Shown here: positions 10,220 through 19,226 of the stretch, one piece after another
How positions within the stretch are numbered: the first letter of the stretch is position 1
Layout: each line of letters begins with the position of its first letter
Notes under the pieces: model-generated
The model's database searches: none
Told to the model about the DNA's origin: nothing
The model's input: the letters and a program-made list of their open reading frames with translations, nothing else
Origin: Pelagibacterales bacterium SAG-MED37
GTDB taxonomy: Bacteria > Pseudomonadota > Alphaproteobacteria > Pelagibacterales > Pelagibacteraceae
Length of the DNA: 64,000 nt
Assembly (NCBI GenBank): GCA_014653605.1
Contig: JACWEG010000002.1
Coordinates: 62,001-126,000, forward strand
Direction: 5' to 3'
Position numbers and translations under genes: made by a program

Positions 10220-10982
10220 AAAATTTAGAATTAAATCTTTTAAAAAAATTAAATCTATAATCGAATTTGAAAATGTATCTCTTGCATATGATAATAGATT
10301 AATTCTGGACAATATAAGTTTTAAAATAAATGAAGGTCAAATTTTTGGCATGCTTGGTCCAAATGGTGTAGGTAAGTCAACAATTTTTAATCTTATAACA
10401 GGACTGATCAACCCTAAACACGGAAAAATTAAAATTAATGGTGAAAATGTATCTCAGTATCCTATTTATTTAAGAACTAAAAAATTTAAAGTTGGATATG
10501 TACCACAGTACGGTGGTTATTTTAATGATTTAACTCTTCTAGATAATCTTAAAGCTATAAGTGAAATTGTAATACAAAATAAAAATTTACGACAAGAAAG
10601 AATTGATTATTTGCTTTCAAAGTTTGAACTAGAAAATGTTAAAAATATAAAAGCTAAATTTTTATCAGGAGGTCAGAAAAAAAAATTAGTTATTTCATTA
10701 TCTTTATTGAGCAATCCAAAAGTACTACTCTTAGATGAATGTTTTGCAGCCTTAGATGTGTTAACTATAAAGATGTTGCAAGAAATAATAGTTAATCTTC
10801 AACAGGAGAGTCAAATAACTATCTGTATTTGCGATCATCAGGCAAGGGACCTTTTAGCTTGTGTAGATATAGCTATGATTTTAAGTAATTGTAAAATAAT
10901 TGCTCAAGATACTCCATCTAATCTTGTTAAAGATATTAATGCTAAAAATGCTTATTTTGGTAATAGTTTTAAATTTAATTAA
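10206..10982 (+). CDS. lptB: LPS export ABC transporter ATP-binding protein LptB
   Basis: Walker A GPNGVGKST, signature SGGQKKK, Walker B VLLLDE. Confidence 0.92.
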   Translation: MAVIKKFRIKSFKKIKSIIEFENVSLAYDNRLILDNISFKINEGQIFGMLGPNGVGKSTIFNLITGLINPKHGKIKINGENVSQYPIYLRTKKFKVGYVPQYGGYFNDLTLLDNLKAISEIVIQNKNLRQERIDYLLSKFELENVKNIKAKFLSGGQKKKLVISLSLLSNPKVLLLDECFAALDVLTIKMLQEIIVNLQQESQITICICDHQARDLLACVDIAMILSNCKIIAQDTPSNLVKDINAKNAYFGNSFKFN

Positions 10983-10988
10983 TTATTA

Positions 10989-12308
10989 ATGGCAAATAAG
11001 ATAATTTTTAACAAAAGAATAAAGAACTTTAATAGAAAGATTATAATTCCTGGTGATAAAAGCTTAAGTATCAGATGGGTATTAATCTCATCTCTATCTA
11101 ACGGAGTTTCAAAAGCCCAAAATTTACTTTTTTCTGAAGATGTTCTGGCTGCCATACAGGCTGTAAGAAAACTTGGAATAAGAGTTATTATAAATAATAA
11201 AATATGCAAAGTTTACGGTAAAGGAGTTAATGGATATAGATATAAAAAAAACCTTACTATTAACGCAAAAAACTCTGGGACACTTGGTAGATTAATTCTT
11301 GGAATTTTAATAGATACACCAGTCCCAATTAAAATGATAGGTGATAAAAGCTTATCAAAAAGAGATTTTAAAAGAGTAACTGATCCACTGAGTGGTTTTG
11401 GTGCAACTTTCAAGCTTAATAGAAACTATGGATTACCCTTAATCATTAAAGGATCTAATAAATTAAAACCAATTAAATATTATGAAAAAAAAGGATCTGC
11501 CCAATGCAAAAGTAGTGTTATGTTTGGAGGAATAAAGACTAATGGAAGAACAATTATAAAAGCAAAAAAATCAAGAAATCATACAGAACTTTTTTTTGAA
11601 CATTTAAATTTGCCAATAAAGATAAAAAAAAAGAAAAAATTTGATTTAATTGAGATAAATAAAGTAAAAAAAATTAATCCAATAAATTATAAAATTCCAT
11701 CTGATATAAGTTCAAGTGCTTTTTTTATTGCTTTGACCGTATTAAGTGAAAATTCTAAATTATTAATAAAAAATGTAAATATTAATCCATCTAGGTCTGG
11801 AATACTTACTATTTTGAAAAGAATGGGAGTTAAGATCTCTTTTTCAAAAAGAAAAACTTATAAAGGAGAGGTGGTAGCTGACATTTTTATAAAAAGTCCA
11901 AAAAAATTGAGATCTATAAACTGTCCCTCAAAATTAAATAGTGAATCTATTGATGAATTCTTAATTATTTTTTTAATAGCGGCAAAAGCAGACGGTGTAT
12001 CATTTTTTAAGCATTTAGAAGAACTTAATAAAAAAGAAAGTCCACGATTAAAATGGGGTTCAAAAATTCTAAGAATGATGGGAGTTAAAACAATTATAAC
12101 AAAAAATTCAATTAAAATATTTGGAAACCCAAAATTAAAAGTTAATAAAAAAATTGAAATAAAGAACTATTTAAAAGATCACAGAGTTTTTATGACAAGT
12201 GCTATTGCTGCATTATCATTTGGAGGAGAGTGGCATATATATGACAAAGATTCTATAAAAACTTCTTTTCCCTCATTTCTAAGAGTCATCAAAATGTTGA
12301 CAAAATGA
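10989..12308 (+). CDS. aroA: 3-phosphoshikimate 1-carboxyvinyltransferase (EPSP synthase), divergent
   Basis: GDKSLSIR, NSGTLGRL, AQCKS, SRNHTE, IDE, KKESPR, DHRVFM; followed by cmk-rpsA. Confidence 0.9.
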   Translation: MANKIIFNKRIKNFNRKIIIPGDKSLSIRWVLISSLSNGVSKAQNLLFSEDVLAAIQAVRKLGIRVIINNKICKVYGKGVNGYRYKKNLTINAKNSGTLGRLILGILIDTPVPIKMIGDKSLSKRDFKRVTDPLSGFGATFKLNRNYGLPLIIKGSNKLKPIKYYEKKGSAQCKSSVMFGGIKTNGRTIIKAKKSRNHTELFFEHLNLPIKIKKKKKFDLIEINKVKKINPINYKIPSDISSSAFFIALTVLSENSKLLIKNVNINPSRSGILTILKRMGVKISFSKRKTYKGEVVADIFIKSPKKLRSINCPSKLNSESIDEFLIIFLIAAKADGVSFFKHLEELNKKESPRLKWGSKILRMMGVKTIITKNSIKIFGNPKLKVNKKIEIKNYLKDHRVFMTSAIAALSFGGEWHIYDKDSIKTSFPSFLRVIKMLTK

Positions 12309-12961
12309 AATATAGAAAAAATATATTAAAAATTGCAGTTGACTCACCTGCAGCAGCTGGTGCTGGCACTTTATGTAAATCAATATCAAAACATTATAAT
12401 CTTTTATATTTAGACACAGGAAAGATTTATAGAATGATAGCTTATCTAAAGATAAGTCACCGAAATAAATATAATGAAAGTTTTATAAAAAAAGAAATTA
12501 GAAATTTAAATTTAGATAAGCTTAAAAACAAAAAGCTTTTAACTGATGAAATTGGAACTGAAGCATCTTTAATTGCAAAAAATAAAAATATCAGAAAATT
12601 AGTTCATTCATTTCAACTAAAGTGCGCATACAACCCGCCAAAAAGATTTGATGGTTCCTGTTTAGATGGTAGAGACATTACTTATAAAATTATCCCAGAT
12701 GCAAATTTTAAATTTTTTATAACAGCAAATATTAGGACCAGGGCTTTAAGAAGATATAACGAGCTTAAGGGGCTTAATAAAAGAATTAATTATAAAGACG
12801 TTGTAAAAAACATTAAAAAACGCGATAAAAGTGACTATAATCGTAAAATTTCCCCTCTAAAGAAAACCAAAGATTCTATATTGATTAACACGTCAAATTT
12901 ATCTAAAAGAGCGTGTTTTTTAAAAATAAAAAAAATTATAGACAGAAAAACTAGAAATTAA
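12305..12961 (+). CDS. cmk: Cytidylate kinase family protein (Walker A lysine missing)
   Basis: VDSPAAAGAGTLCKSIS, LDGRDI, KKRDKSDYNRKISPLKKTKDSILINTS; aroA-cmk-rpsA order. Confidence 0.88.
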   Translation: MKYRKNILKIAVDSPAAAGAGTLCKSISKHYNLLYLDTGKIYRMIAYLKISHRNKYNESFIKKEIRNLNLDKLKNKKLLTDEIGTEASLIAKNKNIRKLVHSFQLKCAYNPPKRFDGSCLDGRDITYKIIPDANFKFFITANIRTRALRRYNELKGLNKRINYKDVVKNIKKRDKSDYNRKISPLKKTKDSILINTSNLSKRACFLKIKKIIDRKTRN

Positions 12962-14688
12962 TGGAAATTTACAAAGATCTTTCAAACCCTGAAACTCAAG
13001 AATTCGAAAAATTACTAAATTCACAACTCTCGAAAATTCAAATAGAAGAAGGTAAAATTATTGATGGTAAAATAAATAAGATTACTGATAAATTTGTATT
13101 CCTTTTTGTTGAAGGTTTAAAAAGTGAGCCTGTTTTAGATATTAACGAGCTTAAAAGTATGGGTCTCGGAGAAAAAATTAAAATAGGTGAAAAAATTTCT
13201 GTATTATTAGAAAAAATTGAGGATAAAAATGGTGAAGTATTAGTTTCAGCAAATAAAGCTCAAAAAATAAAAGGTTGGGATAAGCTTGTTCAAGCCTACG
13301 AAAAAAATGAACCTATAATGGGTAAAATTACATCAAAGTGTAAAGGTGGATGTATTGTAGAACACATAGACACTGGTTCTCTAATGTTTTTACCAGGTTC
13401 TCAAATAAGCGATAAACCTTTAAAAGATATAAGTCATTTGATGAATGAGCCTCAGAAGTTCGCTTTAATTAAATTGGATAAAATAAGAGGTAATGCGTGT
13501 GTTTCAAGAAGAGAAATAATATCTTCTTTTAAAAAAGAAGATAAAGCAAAAATAATAGAAAAATATAAAGTAGGAGATATTATTAAAGGTGCAGAGGTAA
13601 AAGGTTATAGTTCGTTTGGGTGTTTTTTTAATGTAAACGGTGAATTAGATGTTTTGGTACATCTGCAAGAAATATCATACTCAAGGGTTAATCATCCAGA
13701 TGAAGTTTTTAACATTGGAGAAAAACATGATCTTAAAGTAATTACTGTTGATAAGGAAAAATTACAAGTTGGTTGTTCGGTAAAACAACTATCTCCAGAT
13801 CCTTTTGAACATATAGAAAACTATGCTCTAAACAAAGTTTACAAAGTTAAGGTTGTAAAGATTATGGACTTCGGAGCTTTCTGTGAATTAGAGCCAGGAT
13901 TAACTACTTTACTTCATTCAAGTGAACTAAGTTGGAGTAAAAAAAATGCTACTGCAAAAAAAATGTTTAAAGTAAATGATGAAATCGATTGTGTTATAAC
14001 TGAAATCGATAAAGAAAAAAGAAGAGTGGCAATTTCACATAGACTAACTTTAGAAAACCCATTTGAGGCTTTTGAAAAAAAATTTCCTGTAGGTACAGTT
14101 ACAGAAGGTGAAGTTGTTAATAAAAATGAATATTCATTATTTGTTAAAATTGAAGACATTGAAATTGATACTTTTTTACATTGTAATGATTTAACATATT
14201 CAAATAATGGTGAAGAAGAACTTACTAAATATAAAAAAGGTGACAAAATAAAAGTTAAAGTTTTAGAAATAAAAGTTTCAGATCAAAAAATTAGAGTTGG
14301 GTTTCGTCAAACTCAGCCAGATCCTTTTGACTGGTTTAAAGATAAAAAAGTTAAGCAAACAATTACAGTTAAAATAATATCTACAGATAATAAAGGACTT
14401 AATGTAAGACCTGAAGGGTGTGATCTTGATTTACCAATTAAAAAATCAAACATTGCATTAAGTGCTCAAGACCAAAGAAGTTCAAGGTTCACTGGTGGAG
14501 AAAGAATTGATTGTGCCATTGCAGAATTGGATATTGAAAAAAGAAAAGTTGTTCTAAGTATTAAACTTCTAGAAGAAATAGAAAAAAAAGAAGCCCTAGA
14601 AAAATATGGATCTGAGGGATCGGGTAAAAATTTACCATTTTCATCTTTATCAGAGGATTTAAAAAAAAAAGATAAAAAAAAAGATTAA
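12961..14688 (+). CDS. rpsA: 30S ribosomal protein S1
   Basis: Repeated S1 domains (e.g. FGAFCELEPGLTTLLHSSELSW). Confidence 0.97.
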   Translation: MEIYKDLSNPETQEFEKLLNSQLSKIQIEEGKIIDGKINKITDKFVFLFVEGLKSEPVLDINELKSMGLGEKIKIGEKISVLLEKIEDKNGEVLVSANKAQKIKGWDKLVQAYEKNEPIMGKITSKCKGGCIVEHIDTGSLMFLPGSQISDKPLKDISHLMNEPQKFALIKLDKIRGNACVSRREIISSFKKEDKAKIIEKYKVGDIIKGAEVKGYSSFGCFFNVNGELDVLVHLQEISYSRVNHPDEVFNIGEKHDLKVITVDKEKLQVGCSVKQLSPDPFEHIENYALNKVYKVKVVKIMDFGAFCELEPGLTTLLHSSELSWSKKNATAKKMFKVNDEIDCVITEIDKEKRRVAISHRLTLENPFEAFEKKFPVGTVTEGEVVNKNEYSLFVKIEDIEIDTFLHCNDLTYSNNGEEELTKYKKGDKIKVKVLEIKVSDQKIRVGFRQTQPDPFDWFKDKKVKQTITVKIISTDNKGLNVRPEGCDLDLPIKKSNIALSAQDQRSSRFTGGERIDCAIAELDIEKRKVVLSIKLLEEIEKKEALEKYGSEGSGKNLPFSSLSEDLKKKDKKKD

Positions 14689-14697
14689 AGTAAAAAA

Positions 14698-14991
14698 TTG
14701 GCAATTGTAAAATCAGAGCTAATAAAACAGTTAAAAAAATCTTACCCCAATTTCCTATCTCGTGATTTAAATAAGCTAATAGATATAATCTTAAAAGAGA
14801 TTAAAAATACTCTTAATCGAGGTGAAGGTGTAGAATTAAGGGGATTTGGAACATTCCGTACAAATATTCAAAAAGAATCAATAAGAAGAAACCCTAAAAC
14901 AGGAACAAAAATTAATGTTCCAAAAAAAAGAACAATCAAATGGAAAATGTCAAAAGACTTGTTTAAAAAGTTAAATAATGAAAAAGAATAA
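14698..14991 (+). CDS. ihfB: Integration host factor beta / HU family DNA-binding protein (TTG start)
   Basis: FGTFRTNIQKESIRRNPKTG DNA-binding arm; directly after rpsA. Confidence 0.9.
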   Translation: MAIVKSELIKQLKKSYPNFLSRDLNKLIDIILKEIKNTLNRGEGVELRGFGTFRTNIQKESIRRNPKTGTKINVPKKRTIKWKMSKDLFKKLNNEKE

Positions 14992-15652
14992 AATATTTGT
15001 TGCTTGTGACACTAATAACATCTCAAAAGTAAAAGAAATTATCAAGAAAACACAAAGCCCAAAACTAAAAATTGGCTATAAATTTGGATTAGAATTTCTT
15101 AATTCAAAGAATGGTAGAAACTTTTTAACAAGTTTAAAAAATAAGATAACTTTTGCAGATCTTAAACTTCACGATATACCCAATACATGTATTTCAACAA
15201 TTAAGGCAATTAAAGATTTAAAAGTTAATTATTTGACAATTCATATAAGTAGTGGGCTTGAGGCCCTAAAGGCTTGCAAAAAAGTATCAGGAAAAACTAA
15301 ATTAATTGGAGTTACAATTTTAACGTCTCTAGATAATAAAGCATTAAAAGAAATTGGTTTTAGCAAAGATGTAAAAAAATTAGTTTACCATCAAGCTAAA
15401 TTAGCAAATAAAGCAAAACTTGATGCCATAGTATGCAGTCCACAAGAGGTGGCTATAGTAAAAAAAATATTTAAAAAAGAAATAATTACCCCTGGAATTA
15501 GACTTAATCTAAAAGCTCACGATCAAAAAAGGGTTTTGACACCTAGGCAGGCTTTTAAAAATGGAAGTGACTGGCTGGTAATAGGTAGGCCTATAACTAA
15601 AGGTAACATTAAAAAAAATATTTCATCTTTAATCAATCATTTGGGTCAATGA
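14978..15652 (+). CDS. pyrF: Orotidine 5'-phosphate decarboxylase
   Basis: FADLKLHDIPNT catalytic motif, TPGIRL. Confidence 0.93.
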   Translation: MKKNKIFVACDTNNISKVKEIIKKTQSPKLKIGYKFGLEFLNSKNGRNFLTSLKNKITFADLKLHDIPNTCISTIKAIKDLKVNYLTIHISSGLEALKACKKVSGKTKLIGVTILTSLDNKALKEIGFSKDVKKLVYHQAKLANKAKLDAIVCSPQEVAIVKKIFKKEIITPGIRLNLKAHDQKRVLTPRQAFKNGSDWLVIGRPITKGNIKKNISSLINHLGQ

Positions 15653-16278
15653 TTCTTAAATCAAAAATCTGTGGTGTCTCTGACACTAAAACCTTAATGT
15701 ATATAATAAATCATAATAATCCTCCACAATTTATAGGTTTCATTGTTAATTACCCAAAATCCAAAAGGTATGTTGATATAAAGAAACTAAAAGAGCTTAT
15801 GAAAATTGAAAAAAAGAGTTCTTTATATGTTGCAGTCCTAGTTAATCCTGAAAAAGATATTCTTGAAGAAATTAAAAATTTACCCTTCGATTATTATCAG
15901 CTCTATAATTGTAGTGTAGATAAAATGAGATCTATAAAAAATTTATATAATAAAAAAATTATAGCTGCATTAACTATTGAAAATTCTGAAGATGTTAAAA
16001 ATTATCAATTATATAAAGATGTTTCAGATATCTATTTATTTGATAGCAAAGGATACGAAAAGAGTATGTCATTCAACCATACTTTAATTGAAAATATCCA
16101 ATCTGATAAAGAACTAATGCTAGCAGGAAATATTCAGATTAATGATGATCTTGAAAAATACAAAAAAATAGCAGATATTATTGATATATCTGGAGGGTTG
16201 GAAACTTCTGGACTAAAAGATATTAACAAAATAGAAACTTTCTTAAATAAATTAAGTGATTTAAATAATGAAGCTTAA
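15649..16278 (+). CDS. trpF: Phosphoribosylanthranilate isomerase
   Basis: KICGVSD, GFIVNYPKSKRYV, LAGNI, DISGGLETSGLKD; upstream of trpBA. Confidence 0.87.
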   Translation: MILKSKICGVSDTKTLMYIINHNNPPQFIGFIVNYPKSKRYVDIKKLKELMKIEKKSSLYVAVLVNPEKDILEEIKNLPFDYYQLYNCSVDKMRSIKNLYNKKIIAALTIENSEDVKNYQLYKDVSDIYLFDSKGYEKSMSFNHTLIENIQSDKELMLAGNIQINDDLEKYKKIADIIDISGGLETSGLKDINKIETFLNKLSDLNNEA

Positions 16279-17497
16279 AAAAAATATTCCTTTAATTGAT
16301 CAACACGACAAATTTGGATTTTGGGGAGGTAAATTTGGTGGAAGTTTTATTCCAGAAACTCTTAAAAAACCTGTAGAGGATCTTACAAGAGAATTTCATA
16401 AACTGAGAAAAAATAGAAATTTTATTAAAAAAAGAGATTTTTATTTTAAAAATTACATAGGATCTCCTACATCATTTATAAAATTAGAAAAAATATCTAG
16501 TCATTTGGGTGGTGCTCAGATTTGGGCAAAAGTTGTTTCAGAGGCAAATGGTGGAGCTCACAAAATATATAATGCAACTGTTCACGCCTTAATCTGTAAG
16601 GCAATGGGTAAAAAATATATAGTAGGTGATACAGGTGCTGGATATGCAGGAAAAATGCTAAGTATGGCGGCAAAAAAGTTTGGTCTAAAATGTAAAATTT
16701 TTATGGGAGCTAAAGATATTAAAAGACAAAAACCAAATTGTGATGCAATGAGAAAAAATGGTGCAGAGATTGTACCAGTATATTCTGGAAGTCAAACTTT
16801 AGTAGATGCAGTGAGTGAATGTATGAGATATTGGGTTTCAAATTGTGATAATACCCATATGTGTGTGGGTTCGACTGTTGGCCCTAACATTTTTGTTAAA
16901 ATCTGTGGATGGTCTACAGCTCAAATCTCAAGAGAACTTAAAATTCAATTAAAAAAAGAATTTAAGAAAATTCCAAAAAAAATAAAATTAATAAACTGTG
17001 TTGGAGGTGGAAGTTCAGCTTATGGTTTTTGGAGTGAATTTATTGATTACGATAAAAAACATATTGAATTAATCGGAGTAGAGGCTGGAGGACCTAATAA
17101 ATCAAAATTACATGCAGCTCCGTTAAGTAAAAATGCTAAGATTGGAATTCTACATGGTGCCGCGTCTTATGTGTGTCAAAATGATGAGGGACAAATTCAA
17201 GATACAGAGTCTATTAGCGCTGGTTTGGATTATCCTGGAGTTAGTCCAATCCATTGTTTTTTAAAAGATACCAAAAGAGCCAGATATACCTATGCAACAG
17301 ATGAGGCGGCTTTAAACGCATATAAGATGGTAACAAAATTTGAAAAACTAAATCCAAGTTTAGAACCAAGTCATGCTTTTGCTGAAGCCATAAAGATTGC
17401 TCCAAAATTAAGTAAGGATACAATTATAATAGTCAATTCCTGCGGAGACGCCAAAAAAGATAGGGATATCCTAAAAAATAGGCTGGGTAAGTATTAA
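16268..17497 (+). CDS. trpB: Tryptophan synthase beta chain, divergent active site
   Basis: GGAHKIYNA PLP lysine, GGGSSAYG phosphate loop, SISAGLDYPGV; trpF-trpB-trpA order. Confidence 0.88.
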   Translation: MKLKKNIPLIDQHDKFGFWGGKFGGSFIPETLKKPVEDLTREFHKLRKNRNFIKKRDFYFKNYIGSPTSFIKLEKISSHLGGAQIWAKVVSEANGGAHKIYNATVHALICKAMGKKYIVGDTGAGYAGKMLSMAAKKFGLKCKIFMGAKDIKRQKPNCDAMRKNGAEIVPVYSGSQTLVDAVSECMRYWVSNCDNTHMCVGSTVGPNIFVKICGWSTAQISRELKIQLKKEFKKIPKKIKLINCVGGGSSAYGFWSEFIDYDKKHIELIGVEAGGPNKSKLHAAPLSKNAKIGILHGAASYVCQNDEGQIQDTESISAGLDYPGVSPIHCFLKDTKRARYTYATDEAALNAYKMVTKFEKLNPSLEPSHAFAEAIKIAPKLSKDTIIIVNSCGDAKKDRDILKNRLGKY

Positions 17498-18300
17498 TGA
17501 ATAATTCCTTAATTGATCAATCTTTTGAAAAAGCTAAAAGAGAAAATAGACCTGCTCTTCTTACTTACACTGTAGCAGGTGACAATACTAAAAAAAAATC
17601 ATTAGAGATTTTGAGATCAATCTCAAAATATGCTGATATTTGTGAATTAGGATTTCCACATAACACCCCTATTGCAGATGGAGGACAAATTCAAACAAGT
17701 GCTTATCGTGCAATCAAAAATGGGATTAAGATAAACGATGTCTTTTCGATTGTAAGCAAATTTAAGAAATTAAGAAAAGATAAACCAATTATACTAATGG
17801 GCTATTATAATATGATTTATCAATACAACGAAAATAAATTTATTAAAAAATGTAAGAAATCAAAAGTTGATGGCCTAATCGTTGTAGATCTTCCTCATCC
17901 AGAAAATAAAATTTTTGCCTCAAAATGTAAAAAAAATAAAATTAATTTTATTCAGCTTATTTCACCTACTACCTCTAAATTAAGATTAAAAAAAATTATC
18001 AAAGACTCTCATGACATGATATATTATATTAGTATGTTATCGACTACTGGTGGAAAATTAAAAGTTTCACCAAAAAAAATAATTCAAGAATACCAAAAAA
18101 TAAAAAATCAGAATAAATCTAAGAATGTAGTAATTGGATTCGGTATTACTGAAAAGACTATAAAATTATTGAAAAAAGCTGATGGATTAGTTGTTGGAAG
18201 TGCAATTTGTAAAGAAATTACAAAATCAATTAAAAAAAGACAAAATACTGTCACAAATGTTACTAATGTAGTAAGGAAATTAAAAAATAAAATTAAATGA
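17497..18300 (+). CDS. trpA: Tryptophan synthase alpha chain
   Basis: CELGFPHNTPIADGGQIQ (catalytic Glu and Asp kept), GFGIT, VVGSAI. Confidence 0.93.
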   Translation: MNNSLIDQSFEKAKRENRPALLTYTVAGDNTKKKSLEILRSISKYADICELGFPHNTPIADGGQIQTSAYRAIKNGIKINDVFSIVSKFKKLRKDKPIILMGYYNMIYQYNENKFIKKCKKSKVDGLIVVDLPHPENKIFASKCKKNKINFIQLISPTTSKLRLKKIIKDSHDMIYYISMLSTTGGKLKVSPKKIIQEYQKIKNQNKSKNVVIGFGITEKTIKLLKKADGLVVGSAICKEITKSIKKRQNTVTNVTNVVRKLKNKIK

Positions 18301-19226
18301 ATTGGATTACTAAAATAATAAAAGCAGGTGAAAAAATTAAAACTGCTATACACAAAAGAGCATCCAAAGAAGATATAGCTAATAGTGACTGGACATCGTG
18401 CTGTAAAGGTCCTATCTTAAAAAAAGATTTAGAAGAAAACCTTTGGGTATGTTCTGACTGCAATAAACATCATCGTATAAAACCGAAACAAAGATTTGAT
18501 ATTTTATTTGGAAAAAATAATTATGAAATTTTTAAAACACCTATTCCAAAAGATGATCCTTTAGAGTGGACAGACTCAAAATCTTATAAAGACAGATTAA
18601 AGAGTGCACGAAAAAAAACTGGAATGGATTGTGGAATGATGGTGGTAAGTGGATCAATTAACAATATTAAGATCACTGCAGTAGCATCTGACTTTGACTT
18701 TTTAGGAGCTTCAATGGCTGCTGCTGAAGGAGAAGCTTTTTTGTATGGTATTCAACATGCTATAGAAAATAAAACTCCATTTTTATGTATTAGCGCTGGT
18801 GGTGGAATGAGGATGATGGAAAGTTTAATTTCATTATCTCAAATGACTAGAACAACTCTTGCTATTAACGAACTTAAGAAAAATAATCTTCCTTACTTAG
18901 TATGTATTACTGATCCAACAGCTGGAGGTATTACTGCTTCATATGCTATGTTAGGGGATATTCATATTGCTGAACCAGGAGCTTTAATAGCCTTTGCTGG
19001 TGCAAGAGTAATTCAGGGTACTGTCAAAGAAGAGCTTCCAGAGGGTTTTCAAAAAAGTGAATATGTTGAAAAAACTGGTTTTGTAGACATAATTATTGAA
19101 AGAAAAAATCTGTCTGAAAAAATTGGAACTTTATTATCAATATTGTTAAAGAAAAATTCTGCTATAAGCACTGAAGAAAATGAAACTACAGAAAATACTC
19201 AGTCGCTTTCTAAAGTTGCATCCTAA
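18297..19226 (+). CDS. accD: Acetyl-CoA carboxylase carboxyltransferase subunit beta
   Basis: Carboxyltransferase region SAGGGMRMMESL, DPTAGGITASYAMLGD, EPGALIAFAG. Confidence 0.95.
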   Translation: MNWITKIIKAGEKIKTAIHKRASKEDIANSDWTSCCKGPILKKDLEENLWVCSDCNKHHRIKPKQRFDILFGKNNYEIFKTPIPKDDPLEWTDSKSYKDRLKSARKKTGMDCGMMVVSGSINNIKITAVASDFDFLGASMAAAEGEAFLYGIQHAIENKTPFLCISAGGGMRMMESLISLSQMTRTTLAINELKKNNLPYLVCITDPTAGGITASYAMLGDIHIAEPGALIAFAGARVIQGTVKEELPEGFQKSEYVEKTGFVDIIIERKNLSEKIGTLLSILLKKNSAISTEENETTENTQSLSKVAS

